Shown here piece by piece: positions 40,401 to 51,626 of a stretch of 64,000 nucleotides of DNA. Source of the stretch: Bemisia tabaci (lineage: Eukaryota; Arthropoda; Insecta; Hemiptera; Aleyrodidae); the NCBI RefSeq assembly GCF_918797505.1, contig NC_092793.1:45992243-46056242 (forward strand). The letters are read 5' to 3'. Position 1 is the first letter of the stretch. Every line of letters starts with the position of its first letter. The position numbers were made by a program, and so were the translations under genes. The notes under the pieces were generated by a model. The model was not told the origin of the DNA and ran no database searches. It saw only the letters and a program-made list of their open reading frames with translations.

Positions 40401-41000
40401 TCCTACTATTTGATTTTTTAGAAGGGAAACAAGTCAAATTTTAAGCTTATTTATGCGGGATATTCCACTGAGAGAGAGAGGAAAAATCAAAGACATTCTT
40501 GAGAAATTAAGTTGACTAGTTTCCCAACGAATAAATAAGTATGGAAAGTAGTCCGCAACGTTGCAAACGGAGTTACGAGGGTTTTGCACTTTGGCCATCG
40601 ATATGACCTGAAATTCGGATCCCAAGCACAACATTTTTTTCATCAAATGGCATCAAATCATCAGTGGCGAGGCGTGATTGATCGATTATCGATATTTCCC
40701 CATTTGAAGCTATGGTAAAGAATCGATTATTAAAGTGTTCGTTGCGAACACTTTGCCTGGCGATTCTTTTCCTTAGTTTTAAATGACTTATCAATCGATA
40801 TATCGCAAAGCACGCCACGCAACTACACCCGACTTCTCATCTGAGTGGAAATTCTGCGTAAAGTGAAACTATGAATCTGGTTGTACAGGTTAGAGCTGTC
40901 GAAGCGAATGCCCTGTTTTGGAATCAACGAAAGTCCACCAGCGGAGACGGCGTCAACGACAACAGAAACGACAAATTCAGCGAACACACCGAGCAGCTAA
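34354..41000 (+). CDS. Visual opsin, insect UV/blue clade
   Basis: A retinal-binding GPCR that activates Gq in photoreceptor membranes. Seven exons join in phase: 34354-34547, 35266-35481, 36487-36617, 37605-37777, 38609-38769, 39563-39664, 40889-41000 (TAA); total 362 residues, normal length. Visible landmarks: GNG in TM1 (55-57), Asp84 and Lys90 in TM2, Cys110-Cys187 disulfide pair, DRY at 134-136, Glu181 in the second extracellular loop, HEK at 231-233 in loop 3 followed by the conserved KKMNVESLR segment, Schiff-base Lys308 in CTCK, and DPYVY (314-318) for NPxxY. Lys90 is at or beside the TM2 site associated with UV tuning in Drosophila Rh3/Rh4. The last exon gives a Thr/Ser-rich tail with phosphorylation potential. 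An AG just before the ATG suggests a 5' UTR exon upstream. Confidence 0.95.
36840..37354 (-). mobile_element. Truncated hAT-like element in opsin intron 3
   Basis: Ends at 37354 with TAAATCCGGCCCTG and carries the CTTGTAGGCGCTA repeat units in reverse. The other terminus is missing: homology stops inside a repeat unit near 36840. Same family as 17700-18505. Confidence 0.8.
39003..39171 (-). repeat. Dispersed GGTGTTCGC repeat, inverted copy
   Basis: Reverse-complement copy of 10138-10286: contains AAAGAATCGATTAA, CGAACACC and GCAAAGCACGCCACGCC. It lies in opsin intron 5. Confidence 0.7.
40432..40601. repeat. MITE fragment with GGCCATCGAT end
   Basis: Right end GCACTTTGGCCATCGATA matches 15502-15754; the left end is unclear. 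It is in opsin intron 6, just before the next repeat. Confidence 0.45.
40663..40820 (-). repeat. Dispersed GGTGTTCGC repeat, inverted copy
   Basis: Contains AAGAATCGATTATTAAAGTG, TTCGTTGCGAACA and GCAAAGCACGCCACGC; same orientation as 39003-39171. It ends about 70 bp before the last opsin exon. Confidence 0.7.
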
Positions 41001-43113
41001 ATCGGAACCGAACAGACCTCATAACTCATAAAACCTCACAAATTTTATCTCTGCTTGAAATTGGAGTATTCTTGACGAATATTCAAGCAGAGGACGGGGA
41101 TGATCATGATGATAGATCGCCAAACCCTGTGGACAGCGACGAGCAAGTTTTTACTATGAACCAGAAAGGATTTACATTTTGTATCAAGAACGCTGTTAAA
41201 AATCGAGGGGTCAAATTCGGTACCGGAGTCTATATAGCGCCCAAACACTCCGAGTGATATGAATGCGAGATGAAACTGGCACCGTAAAAGCGTATGACAC
41301 ATCGTAAAGAAAAGATTCCGCTCCGTAATAGTGTAAGCTACTCCGCAAGGAGAATACATTCCGCTTCTTATGCAGATAATTCGGCGGTTTTTTGGGCGCT
41401 ATACAGATTCCGGCACAGAATTTCACTCCAAAATTTTTGACAGTGAAGCCTACTTACGCGCCAACTTCAATTTTGTTTGAAATTTATTCTTAAGGTGAAC
41501 TTGAAAACATGGCGAATATACAAACTGTTTATTTATTAAGAAGTTGTTTTCTTTCAACTTATGTTTTCTTGCTACACCAAAATTTTCCCACCTGGCGGTT
41601 AAACCTCCATAATCTGATGATATGAACAGTACAAGCACACGGACAAAAATGAATGCTAACTTGCTAATTTAACAATTAAATTGTTAAAAATATGTCCGAC
41701 ATGTTTCAAATATACTTACATTTTACAAAGGAGGAAACTAATTTAACCACGAGGGTAGTTGAATTGGCATTTTTTTTTTGTAAAATCTACATTGAAACAT
41801 GCCAGACACTTTTTTAACTACAAAATTGTTGAAACAGCAATTGCATTTTTTCCGTGCGAGTGATTTTTGATACAGCCATAGGCGAAACTTTAGTTTCATT
41901 TCAATAATTTCATAAACAAATCACAGAGGCAATCAGTTGAACAAAAAAAAAAAAAAAAAAAAAAATAGCCGTCGCGTGTAAAAAGGGAGAGAGGAAGAAA
42001 TCAACTCGCGATGGTTCAAATATCCATCAGTTTTAATCAAAACCATTGATAAAAAGGTGACTTAAAAAATGACACTATTTAGAGTTTCTCTCGTTTTAAT
42101 TACACAGTTTCTGAAAATAATGAAACAATGAGAATCAATACCTATCTTTTAAACTGTGAAATTCACCGAGATTATCAAGAAGAAACAAGTGAAGGTAAGG
42201 ACTTTTTTTACGTGCACACGGTGAGAAATGCTAAATTTTACGGAGAGGCACTGTGGAAAAAACACTTACAAAACTTTTTAATAGGAGTAATAGATACAAA
42301 ACAGGAATTTTTAGTTCCGAATAAGGACGATCCTCACATACTCCCTTCCGAAAACCTGAAGAGGACAGGTTTTAATTTAACAGAAAACTAGTGTAATGAA
42401 GGGAAATATTTATATTTAATGCAACTTTAAAAGTTGAAGAAGAGATAGAGGGAAAGTAGGTCTTTGTTGCATTGAATATTTTTAACATAATAATTGGACT
42501 ATATTTTGCAATTAAGACCTTCAATTTCTGCCTCTAGTTTAGAAACAACGTCCACACCATTGAGTTCTCTATGCACATAAGCGTTTTTTAGATGGACCAG
42601 AAATTGTACTTTTGAACTGCAAAATGAAGTCCAATTAATCGGCATTATTCTAATTTAAACCGGGCACAGTCTTTTCACAGAGAAAAAGGGGGAAAATGCT
42701 GAAATAACATCCGAAATGTTAAAAATTTGCATGAAAACTCTGGAATTGCTGATATAACCGCTCTACCTGTTCATTGCAACATCTTCGCGACTCTACATTA
42801 ACAGTTGCGTTCATACATTCTAGGGCTGTAGCACTGATTTTAACAGATGTTAATTCAGCAAATTTTTTCCCGTGTTCTTTACAGAAACGGTCTCATAACT
42901 TGCACCCAAAATTTTAAATCAGTGATCACATTCATATAACCGTTCGAAAGCTGACATTCTGTACCTCAACACTTCTAAAATTATCAATGCCAAAATTACA
43001 TTTGTTTTCTTAATATAATAAGTAAGAACTTCGGTGCATAAATTATTCATGAATGAAACTCTAAAGTGCTTGGAACTAATTAGGCAAGAGACTAAAATTG
43101 GTAATTCATCGAG
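41001..43113. other. Intergenic region between convergent opsin and FLAD1
   Basis: Contains the opsin 3' flank (no AATAAA recognised), a run of 24 A at 41943-41966 and a MITE at 42492-42636. A frame of 87 codons at 42128-42391 (+) begins with ATG but has no recognisable domain; a GTAAGG inside it could be a splice donor. Confidence 0.5.
42492..42636. repeat. MITE with AATTGGACTATATTTTGCAA ends
   Basis: AATTGGACTATATTTTGCAA at the left is mirrored by GCAAAATGAAGTCCAATT at the right. Best-preserved copy of the family also at 44568-44712, 19383-19530 and 15063-15165. Confidence 0.75.
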
Positions 43114-43119
43114 TTTATT
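43114..43119 (-). terminator. AATAAA overlapping the FLAD1 stop codon
   Basis: On the minus strand the FLAD1 stop TAA sits inside an AATAAA hexamer. If used as the cleavage signal the 3' UTR would be only about 15-30 nt; a downstream signal could be used instead. Confidence 0.4.
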
Positions 43120-46100
43120 TTCTACCATTCCGTTCACTATCTCCATACTTGAGTTTAAAAGCAGGGTAGTATTTCACAACTCCATTTTCGAGGTACTGCA
43201 GGTCAGGATTTTTCTTAGTGGTTGAGCCATGTCCCAGAGATGTGTAACCATCATCATATAGGCTACAGTAAGGCACATTCAGGTATCTTAAGAAGAACCA
43301 TACGTCCTCGTAGCTCCAGTGGAGCATCGGATTCACTCGCATTACCCTCGGCCATGTTACATCCGTCATCTACACAGAAATGAAGTGGGATAGTCAAACA
43401 TTTTTCAGTTCGCCAGGAAGAAAAAACTTGTTCAATGGGGGATTCAGTGACTATATTTTAATTTGTTTGTTTCTCCCTTTATTGAACATTGCAGGAACTG
43501 GAGAACTTTATCGACATACACGGTGAGATCTGTTCACGTGCGGTAATAGATACAGAAAAATGTGTACTAACTGCTGCTAAGATTATCGTGTATATAAAAG
43601 CCCACCTCTAAAATTGAAATTTGAAATTTTTTTACATAAATATAGGTAGCCAGAGTTTACAGAAGGGGCTAATAATTTCACCCACCTTAGGGAGCGTTGA
43701 TTAAATTACGTGACGCTCTAAGAAAGAAGGGGTATGAGTCTGGGTTACGCTACGTTAAAAAAGGGGAGGGATCAGTGCCAGCGTTACGTAACTATCTTTC
43801 TATTAAAAAAAAAAAAAAAAAGAAAAAAAAAAAACTCACAAAATCTTATGAAAGTTTGCGCAATCTTCGCTGGTCGCCAGACGATCGCGGCCGATTGCCG
43901 ATTTGTGCAATAGGGTGGGACGAAAATAAGATGTATCTCGGAATCGATTGCGGCTTGAGAGGATATTTTTTCATCAGGGTGAAAATGATGAACATTCGTT
44001 CAAATCGCATAAAATGTTTTCTGAGGTTCCGTATTGAGCATTTTCATTCTTGTCTCGTCGAAAATTTGTCTACGGACACAACTTTTTGCGTAATTTTACG
44101 TGTTACTAGTTTCCCTCAAAAACTATTTGCGACCCTTTTTTTTGCGGAAACATTACCACATTGGCAGTTATATCGAGTCGCGCTCATTACACATCGCGTT
44201 CTTCGCCGATCGAAATTACAGGTAAAGAACAAATGTGTGCCATCTCTGCATGATGCAAAAATCTCTGCATGACGAGGTTCAGCATGAGCAAATTTTTTAA
44301 TAATAGGGTGTACTCTGTTCATGCGTCAAGTAACTTCCGTTCGTCGGTGCGCCTACTTTTCTAGCCTTGCGTTAAAGTCTCTGAAAAGATTCCCGCATTT
44401 AACTGTCTTGGCGATCTCTCGTGTGGTTCAGCATAATCAAATTTTTAAATAATGCTCCCAGGCGACGAGCGACTCCTATTTGTCAGTGCGCCTACTTTTC
44501 TGTGGTGTGTTAAAGTCTCTGCGGTGATTCCTGCATTCTGATCCAATTGTAAAAAAATGTGGGTTTAAATTGAACTACATTTTGCAATTAGGACCTGAAA
44601 ATTCTGGTCCACTTTAAAAACAACGTATGTACCATTAGTTTTCTTACGCTCATAAGTATTTTTTCTGATGAGCCAGAAATTGTAGTCCCGAATTGCAAAA
44701 TGCAGTCCAATTAAAGCTGCGAGTGAACTGAAAAAAAAACCCGAAAAAGTGCGTTATGCAATTTATGATCACTCCCTCACGACGGGTCAAACCAACTTCT
44801 GTAACATTATAGCGGTATCAGCAATGTGAGATGCTCAGGGTTTTCTTATTTAATTTTTCTTTCATGTGAATGAATATATGTACTGGTTTATTGATGCTAA
44901 ATCAATAAAAAGTTCTAAAAAAAGGCCTTACCTGAAAAGCTTGTAAACACGACGAAAACGGATCCGACTGACGAGTGCCCATCAGAATGGCTTCCCATTG
45001 AGGATTTTCCTTCAGTGCTTGATCGAGGCCGGTTTTAATTTCCCCATCGATGGTAAGCAGATTGATATCATACCTGTCAACAGGAAACAGAGGAAGGAAC
45101 TTTACGATAGATTCTTTGAGAGCCTCGAAGTAAGTAATGGTTTCCAGATGAAAAAATATGCTCCTATAATTAAACAGGGTTTCTACTGATCGCTTGAAAA
45201 AAATAAAAAAAAAAAAAAATCGATGCGTATGTTATATTTTTGATCATTATTTTCAAAAAGATGCACACATATTTTCTGTAAAGTTTCCAAGCATTTTCTA
45301 ACATGATTCAAACGAAACGACAGGATATTTGACGCGATATTTTTGCTCGTTCCATGTTCCTCTTTTTTTTAAACCGAAAAAAAGTAAAAGAGGTCCGAAC
45401 TTTTGAATCCTTGAAATTCAGATACATAATTTTCCTTAGACTATGGTAAAAACGGGGAGAGATGCAAGTAGCATAACTCGTAGTCCTAGTTTTGCGGCGA
45501 TTTTAGAGCAGTCATCATTTAAAAGATCGTCGCAGTGTGAAGCGCCTTCAATCGAACTGGCCGCAATACGCGTACACCCGTGGTCGAATAGTTGTCTCAT
45601 TACGCCTGCCGTGAATGAACTCAAATACCGACGGCGCGGCGGCACGCAAAAAAAAGTATTTATCTCGGATTGCAAAGTTGCACGCCTTTTTTCATAATTT
45701 ATTTTTGGTTGTTTTTTTTTCAAAGAGCTATAGATAGTTCTTCTGGTAAGTTTCCAGAAATTTTCTTACGCGAGTTCAAACGAAACGACCGGATATTTTA
45801 ACTCGTTTTATTTTTATTTTTTACTTTTAAACCGAAAAAAATAAACAAGGTCTAAGTTTCTGAATAGTTGAAATATGTACCTTTTCACAGTTTCCTCCAC
45901 AAAATTTTCCAGCTCTTGGAACACATCATTGCTGCGGAAGTAGATGCACTGCAACTTCTTGGACGAAACATCTATAGAGCGAAAACGGCAATAAGCGTAC
46001 ACAAGATGGAGGAGAGCGGTGCAGTCTTTACCACCATTGAATGCCACTGCGATGTTTGAAAACTGATACCTCTTGAAACATTCATCTAGGATCTATGGAA

Positions 46101-47803
46101 TGAAAATCATAAATAAAATTATAAACAAAATCATAGTAGAAAATGGGAGCTTTAACTTGGGATACTGACTTTAAAGCGAAAGGGCAGTAAAAATTATTTG
46201 AATAGATCTTATAAAATTCGTAACAATGTGACAATTTTCCCTTTTTGTGGTTATTTGCTCTGCATGAAATATTGAATTAAATTATCGACAGATTCTCATC
46301 ATTAAGTGCGGAGGTCCCAGTGTTAGAATTTTAGTCTCTGTTTCAGGACTATCATTCTCTTTTAGCAACACAAAATAAAATGCGCCCCACACTCATCCAA
46401 GCCAAAGTTTGAGGCGCTACAGAAAGTATTATTTAAAAGAAAGAAAATGTTTTAGGAACTTTCAGATAAGGCTAAAGTTGTTCATGTTTCCTGCTCCTAA
46501 TTTTATACAAATCAAATAGTTATACAAATCAGTCACTTTCTCCGATGTTTCTCATAGACTCATAGTATATTAAATTTTCAGCAATTTTTAGTTTATTCAA
46601 TTTTTCGATATGTTTTCTATGAGATATTTGGCGACAACAGTTGTAGGTATCAAGTGATGTCAAATGACCGCGCAGTTGACTTGCACTCAGCTTCTATTTT
46701 TTCTCTGTGTGCTATGTTTTCGGATTGTCCACATCAGAAAAAATTATGATCATGAGTTTAGGAGGGAGAAAGATCAAGTCCCATCAAGTTGTAGCTGCAA
46801 GAAAAAGAGATTTAAAGTATGGTTAAAATTCAGTGATAAAGAAACAATTTACCCCTGTTTTTATCTTTCAAGTCATTGTTCATCTGTTTTGAATTTTGGA
46901 CAGGAGAACTGTAAAACTGGTTCAGCTCAAAACTAGTCTCAATACATATACTTCCAGAAAATTTAACATACTCACCTCAATAGATTGACTGATGAACAGG
47001 AAAGAGTTAATTGCTTTCTGCAAATTTTCAGCGGCAACTTCAAGATTGTTCACCTGCCATTCTTGGGGTATACTTGACTTTAAGTCAGACAAAGCCCCTT
47101 GAAATGTTTCCCTCACTGGCGACTCAACAGTGATTTTGGCATGATAAATACGATTAGAAAAAATAGGATAGGATCCAAAGGCAACTTTCTTATCATACTT
47201 CTCCACGACTGGATTTAAATACGGCATGACTTGCTCTTCACTTCTATTTAAGTAAATTATTGTTGAGTAAAACACATTATTGGATGTAATGCATTCTTTG
47301 GCAAGAGGTAAAAATACTCTCTTGACTATGCTAGGAACACCTGGTAAAATGAAAATATTCGATACTATGACGGTATAGTCACCTTCAGAGTTTTTATTAC
47401 TTTGGAAAAATGTGACTTTGGCATTGCCTGGGATCGTCGCCATCCTTTTCCAGGCGCTTTTGTCTAAATTCCAGCCTGTTTTAGAGTAGATTTTGTCCCA
47501 ATATTTCAATAGATTTTCGTTGCATACAAGAGGCACTTGAAATGCTTTTGCAACACCTTGATAAGTTACGTCATCGTGAGTGGGACCTATACCTCCGGTC
47601 GTAATTACATAATTGAATTTTTTGGAGAAGTCCATGACATGGGAGGCGATTTCTTCGACATCATCACCAATCACAGTTATTCGGGCAACTTTAACACCCA
47701 GCTGTCTCAGATTACAACACATGTAAAACGCATTTGATTCTGCCACTTCACCATTCAAAATTTCATCTCCAATTATTAAGATCCCTGCCGTTGCGATTTC
47801 CAT
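43115..47803 (-). CDS. FLAD1: FAD synthase (FMN adenylyltransferase)
   Basis: Makes FAD from FMN and ATP. Four minus-strand exons join in phase: 47803-46976, 46092-45881, 45073-44932, 43369-43115; 478 residues, close to the roughly 490 of the cytosolic human form. The N-terminal MoCF-biosynthesis/MPT-binding domain (about 1-170) shows GDEILNGE (12-19) and TTGGIGPTHDD (68-78). The C-terminal PAPS-reductase-like domain that does the catalysis shows AFNGGKDC (293-300), MGTR (378-381), the RVNP motif (405-408) and the LYDDGYTSLG block. No mitochondrial targeting sequence is visible. The start is the only in-frame ATG before the domain; upstream the frame holds no ATG before the RBIS stop. A splice acceptor TTCTTACAG ends at 47865, so a 5' UTR exon is likely upstream. 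Confidence 0.95.
43686..43830 (+). repeat. TTACGTAAC-type repeat plus A-rich run in FLAD1 intron 3
   Basis: AGGGAGCGTTGATTAAATTA, then ACGTGACGCTCTAAG and GCGTTACGTAAC, followed by an A-rich stretch. Related to 16247-16370. Confidence 0.45.
44277..44548 (+). repeat. Two ~150-bp tandem units in FLAD1 intron 3
   Basis: Both units carry GGTTCAGCAT, CAAATTTTT, GTGCGCCTACTTTTCT and GTTAAAGTCTCTG in the same order, starting at about 44277 and 44427. No coding frame or known family. Confidence 0.65.
44568..44712. repeat. MITE copy in FLAD1 intron 3
   Basis: AATTGAACTACATTTTGCAA at the left and TTGCAAAATGCAGTCCAATT at the right; family of 42492-42636. Confidence 0.7.
45443..45700 (-). repeat. Dispersed repeat in FLAD1 intron 2
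   Basis: On the minus strand it contains AACTATTCGACCACGGGTG and ATTGAAGGCGC, matching 10763-10960. The open frames on both strands here are not supported as exons. Confidence 0.5.
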
Positions 47804-47879
47804 TTTTACGTTCACCGTTGAAAGTAGTGAGGAATGGTGCTTTTTAGAAATGCTTTTTGTCTCACTGTAAGAATTCAAA

Positions 47880-50800
47880 TCAAAATTTAAAATCTGACAA
47901 ATTGTGCAAAACTTCTTCCTCTTTTTTTTCGCTAGCTTGATGTTTCTTGCACATTTCTTCTAGAATTTTGACATTCTTCAAATCTTTTTTAGGAGTGGGT
48001 GTGGGTTGCTTCGCGACTTTCTTCAAGAGGGAAGAGCTAATTTCTTCAAATTGTTTATTAACGTTCAAGATTTTGTCCTTATTATCTTGAGTCACCTGGA
48101 AATGAGAAAAAAAGAGAGACAATAGTCAAAATACTTCAGAAGACACCGTGACACATTTTTTTGCGATGCAAAGTTTGTGCATGTGAGGGAAAATGTAGCT
48201 TAACTCATTGTGCACCAGGATTACCTGAATGAATAAGAATGCAAAACAATACTAAATAGAGAACAAATATTCGGGCATCACTTCACAATGTTTAATTTTT
48301 TTAATATTTTCTTTCCAGAGGGCGGGGGAGGAAGTTACACAATAATGTGTATTTCTTAAAATGAAGCAAACACATTCTCACACACTCAGTAACAGTAAAT
48401 TGTGTGGGTACCTGCTCATTATTTTAATTCTTTCAATGGGAAAAGTAGCCAAGATTTTCAGATACGAAAAAAAAATAAAAAAACAATTAAGTAACATGGG
48501 TAGGGTGAGAAAATAGTGATCATTATCAACTTCCGAATTTGATTCATTCGTTCGATATTTTTTAAAAAAAACTAATCAGGACCGGATTTGCGATTTTTCC
48601 GCCAGGGACTAACAACAGTTTAACGTCGTCAATTTATGATCAATTAAAACATTATGACTTTTCCCCCTCTTTTCACTCAGTGTAGCCAAATTAAAAAGAC
48701 CTCCCCCTCCAAAAGGGAGGAAAGGTTATCACTTTGGAAATTTACCATCTCTTTAGTCTGTAATTTGCCACCCCCGATTTGCCGGCAGGAGCTCCAGCAG
48801 GAGCCTTTGTGAACCCTACGAAGATCCGACCCTCGAACTGATCGATCAACTGCGGCGGATAAGCGGTAAAAATGGGTGGAAATTGCTGCGAATTTCGGAG
48901 CTTACTGTCGAACAACGCGTTGACGATAGGCACACAACTTCGAACGCTCCGTCGCTATCAAAATAACAAAGCATCGCCTGCTAAGTGGTCACAGTATCGT
49001 GAAGTCACAGACGAAATCGGAAGGGAAAGGGGGAGGAGGCGCAGGCGGTGACTCAAAAAAGAGCACACTCGCGTTATCACCCGCATACCCCCACCCTGTT
49101 ACATACCTCAAAATACATATAAGACAGGTAGGGAAACTCAATGAACGGTATGACTACGGCGATAGACAGTATGACAGAACTGGTGGTTGTTTCACAAAGA
49201 GCTTGATGCAAAAACGGCTTTTTTCGCCCCCCCTCTGGAAGTTCTTCAGACTTTGTCTATTGATTACTCATACTTGAGCGCTTCTTTCCCCAAATTTTCA
49301 GACCCCCAAAAAATTTTGGGGGGGAGCTAGGGGGGGTGGAAGTCAAAACCTGTGAACCTCGATATCTCTTGAACAAAGAAAGATATCGAGGTCCGGTTTG
49401 GACGAAAAATCGTCTAAAATTGCATACTTTAAGATTCGAAAGGTCAAAATCCCGATATCACATTTTTAAGTCAACATATGTGCTTTTTTCCAGTTTTTAG
49501 GTCTCGAAAATTTCTTTTAAACGAAAAATTTACAAAGATCTCAATTTTTTATTTGAACCAAAACCAGTTTTTTAAATTGCTTCGTCTTTTTCCGCATCCA
49601 ACGAGTGGTCGTATAAGCTGGGGAACCGAAACGGTTCCGGAGTTATGATCGATTGAAGTTTCCGCTCAACGCGCGCCGACCGAGTTTCGCGCGCAAAAAA
49701 GTCGGATTTGACTGTTATTAGATCAGATTGAATGTTCAAACTGAGCAAAATGCTTTATTAGGGACTCTGAGGGTCGCTGAGTTCAGAAATTACCGATACT
49801 TCCAAAAAATTCACGTTTTTAAAATTACAGCTCCGCAGCGCTATTTTAGAGGCCCACTGAGCGCCGACCGGCCGCTCAGTGGTCCTGTCCGAAGCAGCAA
49901 TTTTAAAAACGTGAATTTTTTGGAAGTATCGGTAATTTCTGAACTCAGCGACCCTCAGGAGTCCCTAATAAAGCATTTTGCTCAGTTTGAACATTCAATC
50001 TGATCTAATAACAGTCAAATCCGACTTTTTTGCGCGCGAAACTCGGTCGGCGCGCGTTGAGCGGAAACTTCAATCGATCATAACTCCGGAACCGTTCGGT
50101 TCCCCAGCTTATACGACCACTCGTTGGATGCGGAAAAAGACGAGCAATTTAAAAAACTGGTTTTGGTTCAAATAAAAAATTGAGATCTTTGTAAATTTTT
50201 CGTTTAAAAGAAATTTTCGAGACCTAAAAACTGGAAAAAAGCACATATGTTGACTTAAAAATGTGATATCGGGATTTTGACCTTTCGAATCTTAAAGTAT
50301 GCAATTTTAGACGATTTTTCGTCCAAACCGGACCTCGATATCTTTCTTTGTTCAAGAGATATCGAGGTTCACAGGTTTTGACTTCCACCCCCCTAGCTCC
50401 CCCCAAAATTTTTTGGGGGTCTGAAAATTTGGGGAAAGAAGCGCTCAAGTATGAGTAATCAATAGACAAAGTCTGAAGAACTTCCAGAGGGGGGGCGAAA
50501 AAAGCCGTTTTTGCATCAAGCTCTTTCAACGGACTATCTTCAACGTCCTCTGTTCAAGTCACCTGGTGTCTAGAATTCTGGATCGTGCTCAAAGGCGGAG
50601 CCAGAAATTTGGCAACACCGAATTCCTTAATTTACACCTATGTTCAATAATTGATTCTTGTCGGATCACCTGGTCCCTCCATGAATCGATACATTTCCAT
50701 AGGTTTAAATGGAGAGCAGCAAAGTTGCCAATTTGCTGGATACGCCAATGATCATGCTCACTCATTCCCTGATCTTCAGGAGCTCATTCTCTGGTGAGAA

Positions 50801-51155
50801 ATCGAAGATTCCTCCCACTTACAAAGCGACGATTTTCTTGGGAGAAAAACGATATAACTTTCCGGAGTTCCAGATATGAATATGGATTTTTTTCATCTTC
50901 AAGCAGATTCTCTTACCCACACTCAAATTTTTAGCTCCAAAATCGTTCCTCGTTTATATTATCTGGTCAATGGGAGCTTCTCTAGTATTCTGATGATTTA
51001 AAGGTCAGGTGCAATAACATAGACCTGAATAGGAAGGAGGAGGAACTTACTTTTCGTAAATTGACAGCTTTGTTTTTGTTGTTCTTCGCTTTAAAGTTAT
51101 CGGATTGAACGACTTTCAAGTTTTTGTGTCCTTTTGCTTTGTTGTTTCTACCCAT
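47880..51155 (-). CDS. RBIS: Ribosomal biogenesis factor (C8orf59 homologue)
   Basis: A small basic nucleolar protein family needed for large-subunit ribosome assembly. Two minus-strand exons: 51155-51051 (35 codons, donor GTAAGT) and 48095-47880 (71 codons plus stop, acceptor TTTCCAG); the product is 106 residues against about 100 in human. The N-terminus is Lys/Asn-rich with 'DNFKAKNNKNKAVNLRK', matching the conserved 'NFKAKNK' core, and exon 2 begins with the 'DKILNVNKQFEEI' helix that matches the family's 'VNRVNKAF' region. The tail is Lys/Glu-rich. The 2.95-kb intron contains a 1.33-kb palindrome. The stop is only 76 nt upstream of the FLAD1 start on the same strand, so the 3' UTR must overlap the FLAD1 5' region. 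Identification rests on short conserved blocks. Confidence 0.82.
48742..48933 (-). other. Unsupported open frame in RBIS intron
   Basis: A 63-codon frame begins with GTG, not ATG, and ends near a CAGGACCGGATTTG motif that resembles the hAT-like terminus. It has a Pro/Ala-rich stretch and no known domain. It may be part of a transposon or an alternative exon; I cannot decide. Confidence 0.2.
49196..50526. mobile_element. 1.33-kb palindromic (fold-back) element
   Basis: Left arm from 49196 (AAAGAGCTTGATGCAAAAAC) to about 49863 is repeated in reverse complement from about 49873 to 50526. The arms are almost identical except for small indels near the centre, where CCACTGAGCG and CGCTCAGTGG flank the axis. 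No transposase frame is present; frames crossing the axis are symmetric shadows. Flanks show no clear target duplication. It sits wholly within the RBIS intron. Confidence 0.85.
50593..50747. repeat. Short MITE, AGTTGGCAAC family (diverged)
   Basis: GGCGGAGCCAGAAATTTGGC at the left, AAAGTTGCCAATTTGCTGG and ACGCCA at the right; internal TTAAATGGAG. Third copy of the family at 29370 and 31854. Confidence 0.5.
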
Positions 51156-51626
51156 ACTGGATTCTGATAGAGCCTGCAACAATAGATGCAAAGTTAGAAT
51201 CTAAATCGAGATAGTCAAGCACTATCAAGTGTCTTTTCCGATTAAATATGCACATGTGTCACTTAATTAAGAGTCTAACAATAAGTGAATACTTTGAGTT
51301 TCGTTTAAAGGTGAAATCTATTGTAGCATTTTGAACTTGCTAAAGTCAGTGCATTTTATGAACGAACGGATTGCCGACAAAATTGCACCGAATTATTTAA
51401 GTTGGTCCTACAAGAGAAGCATGAAACATCCTTGTTTTTGATTTTGAATATTCTGAAAATCTTTTTGAAGGGCAGAGGAAACTTCTCGTAGAATTTAAAG
51501 ACGAACCGATGGATAGGTTTCTGTAACCAACAATGAAAGGGAGTTTGCAACGTCGAACTGGATATAGGAATTTTTCGACTTTGCCCATCGACACATGTAT
51601 CGAAGAATATTCGATTATATTACGAC

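Noticed and set aside
42128..42391. 87-codon ATG frame (+)
   Set aside because: No recognisable domain, no partner exons and a possible splice donor inside; not enough to call a gene.
49728..50003. 91-codon frame across the palindrome centre
   Set aside because: It reads through the axis of an inverted repeat, so its two halves are complements of each other, not a protein gene.
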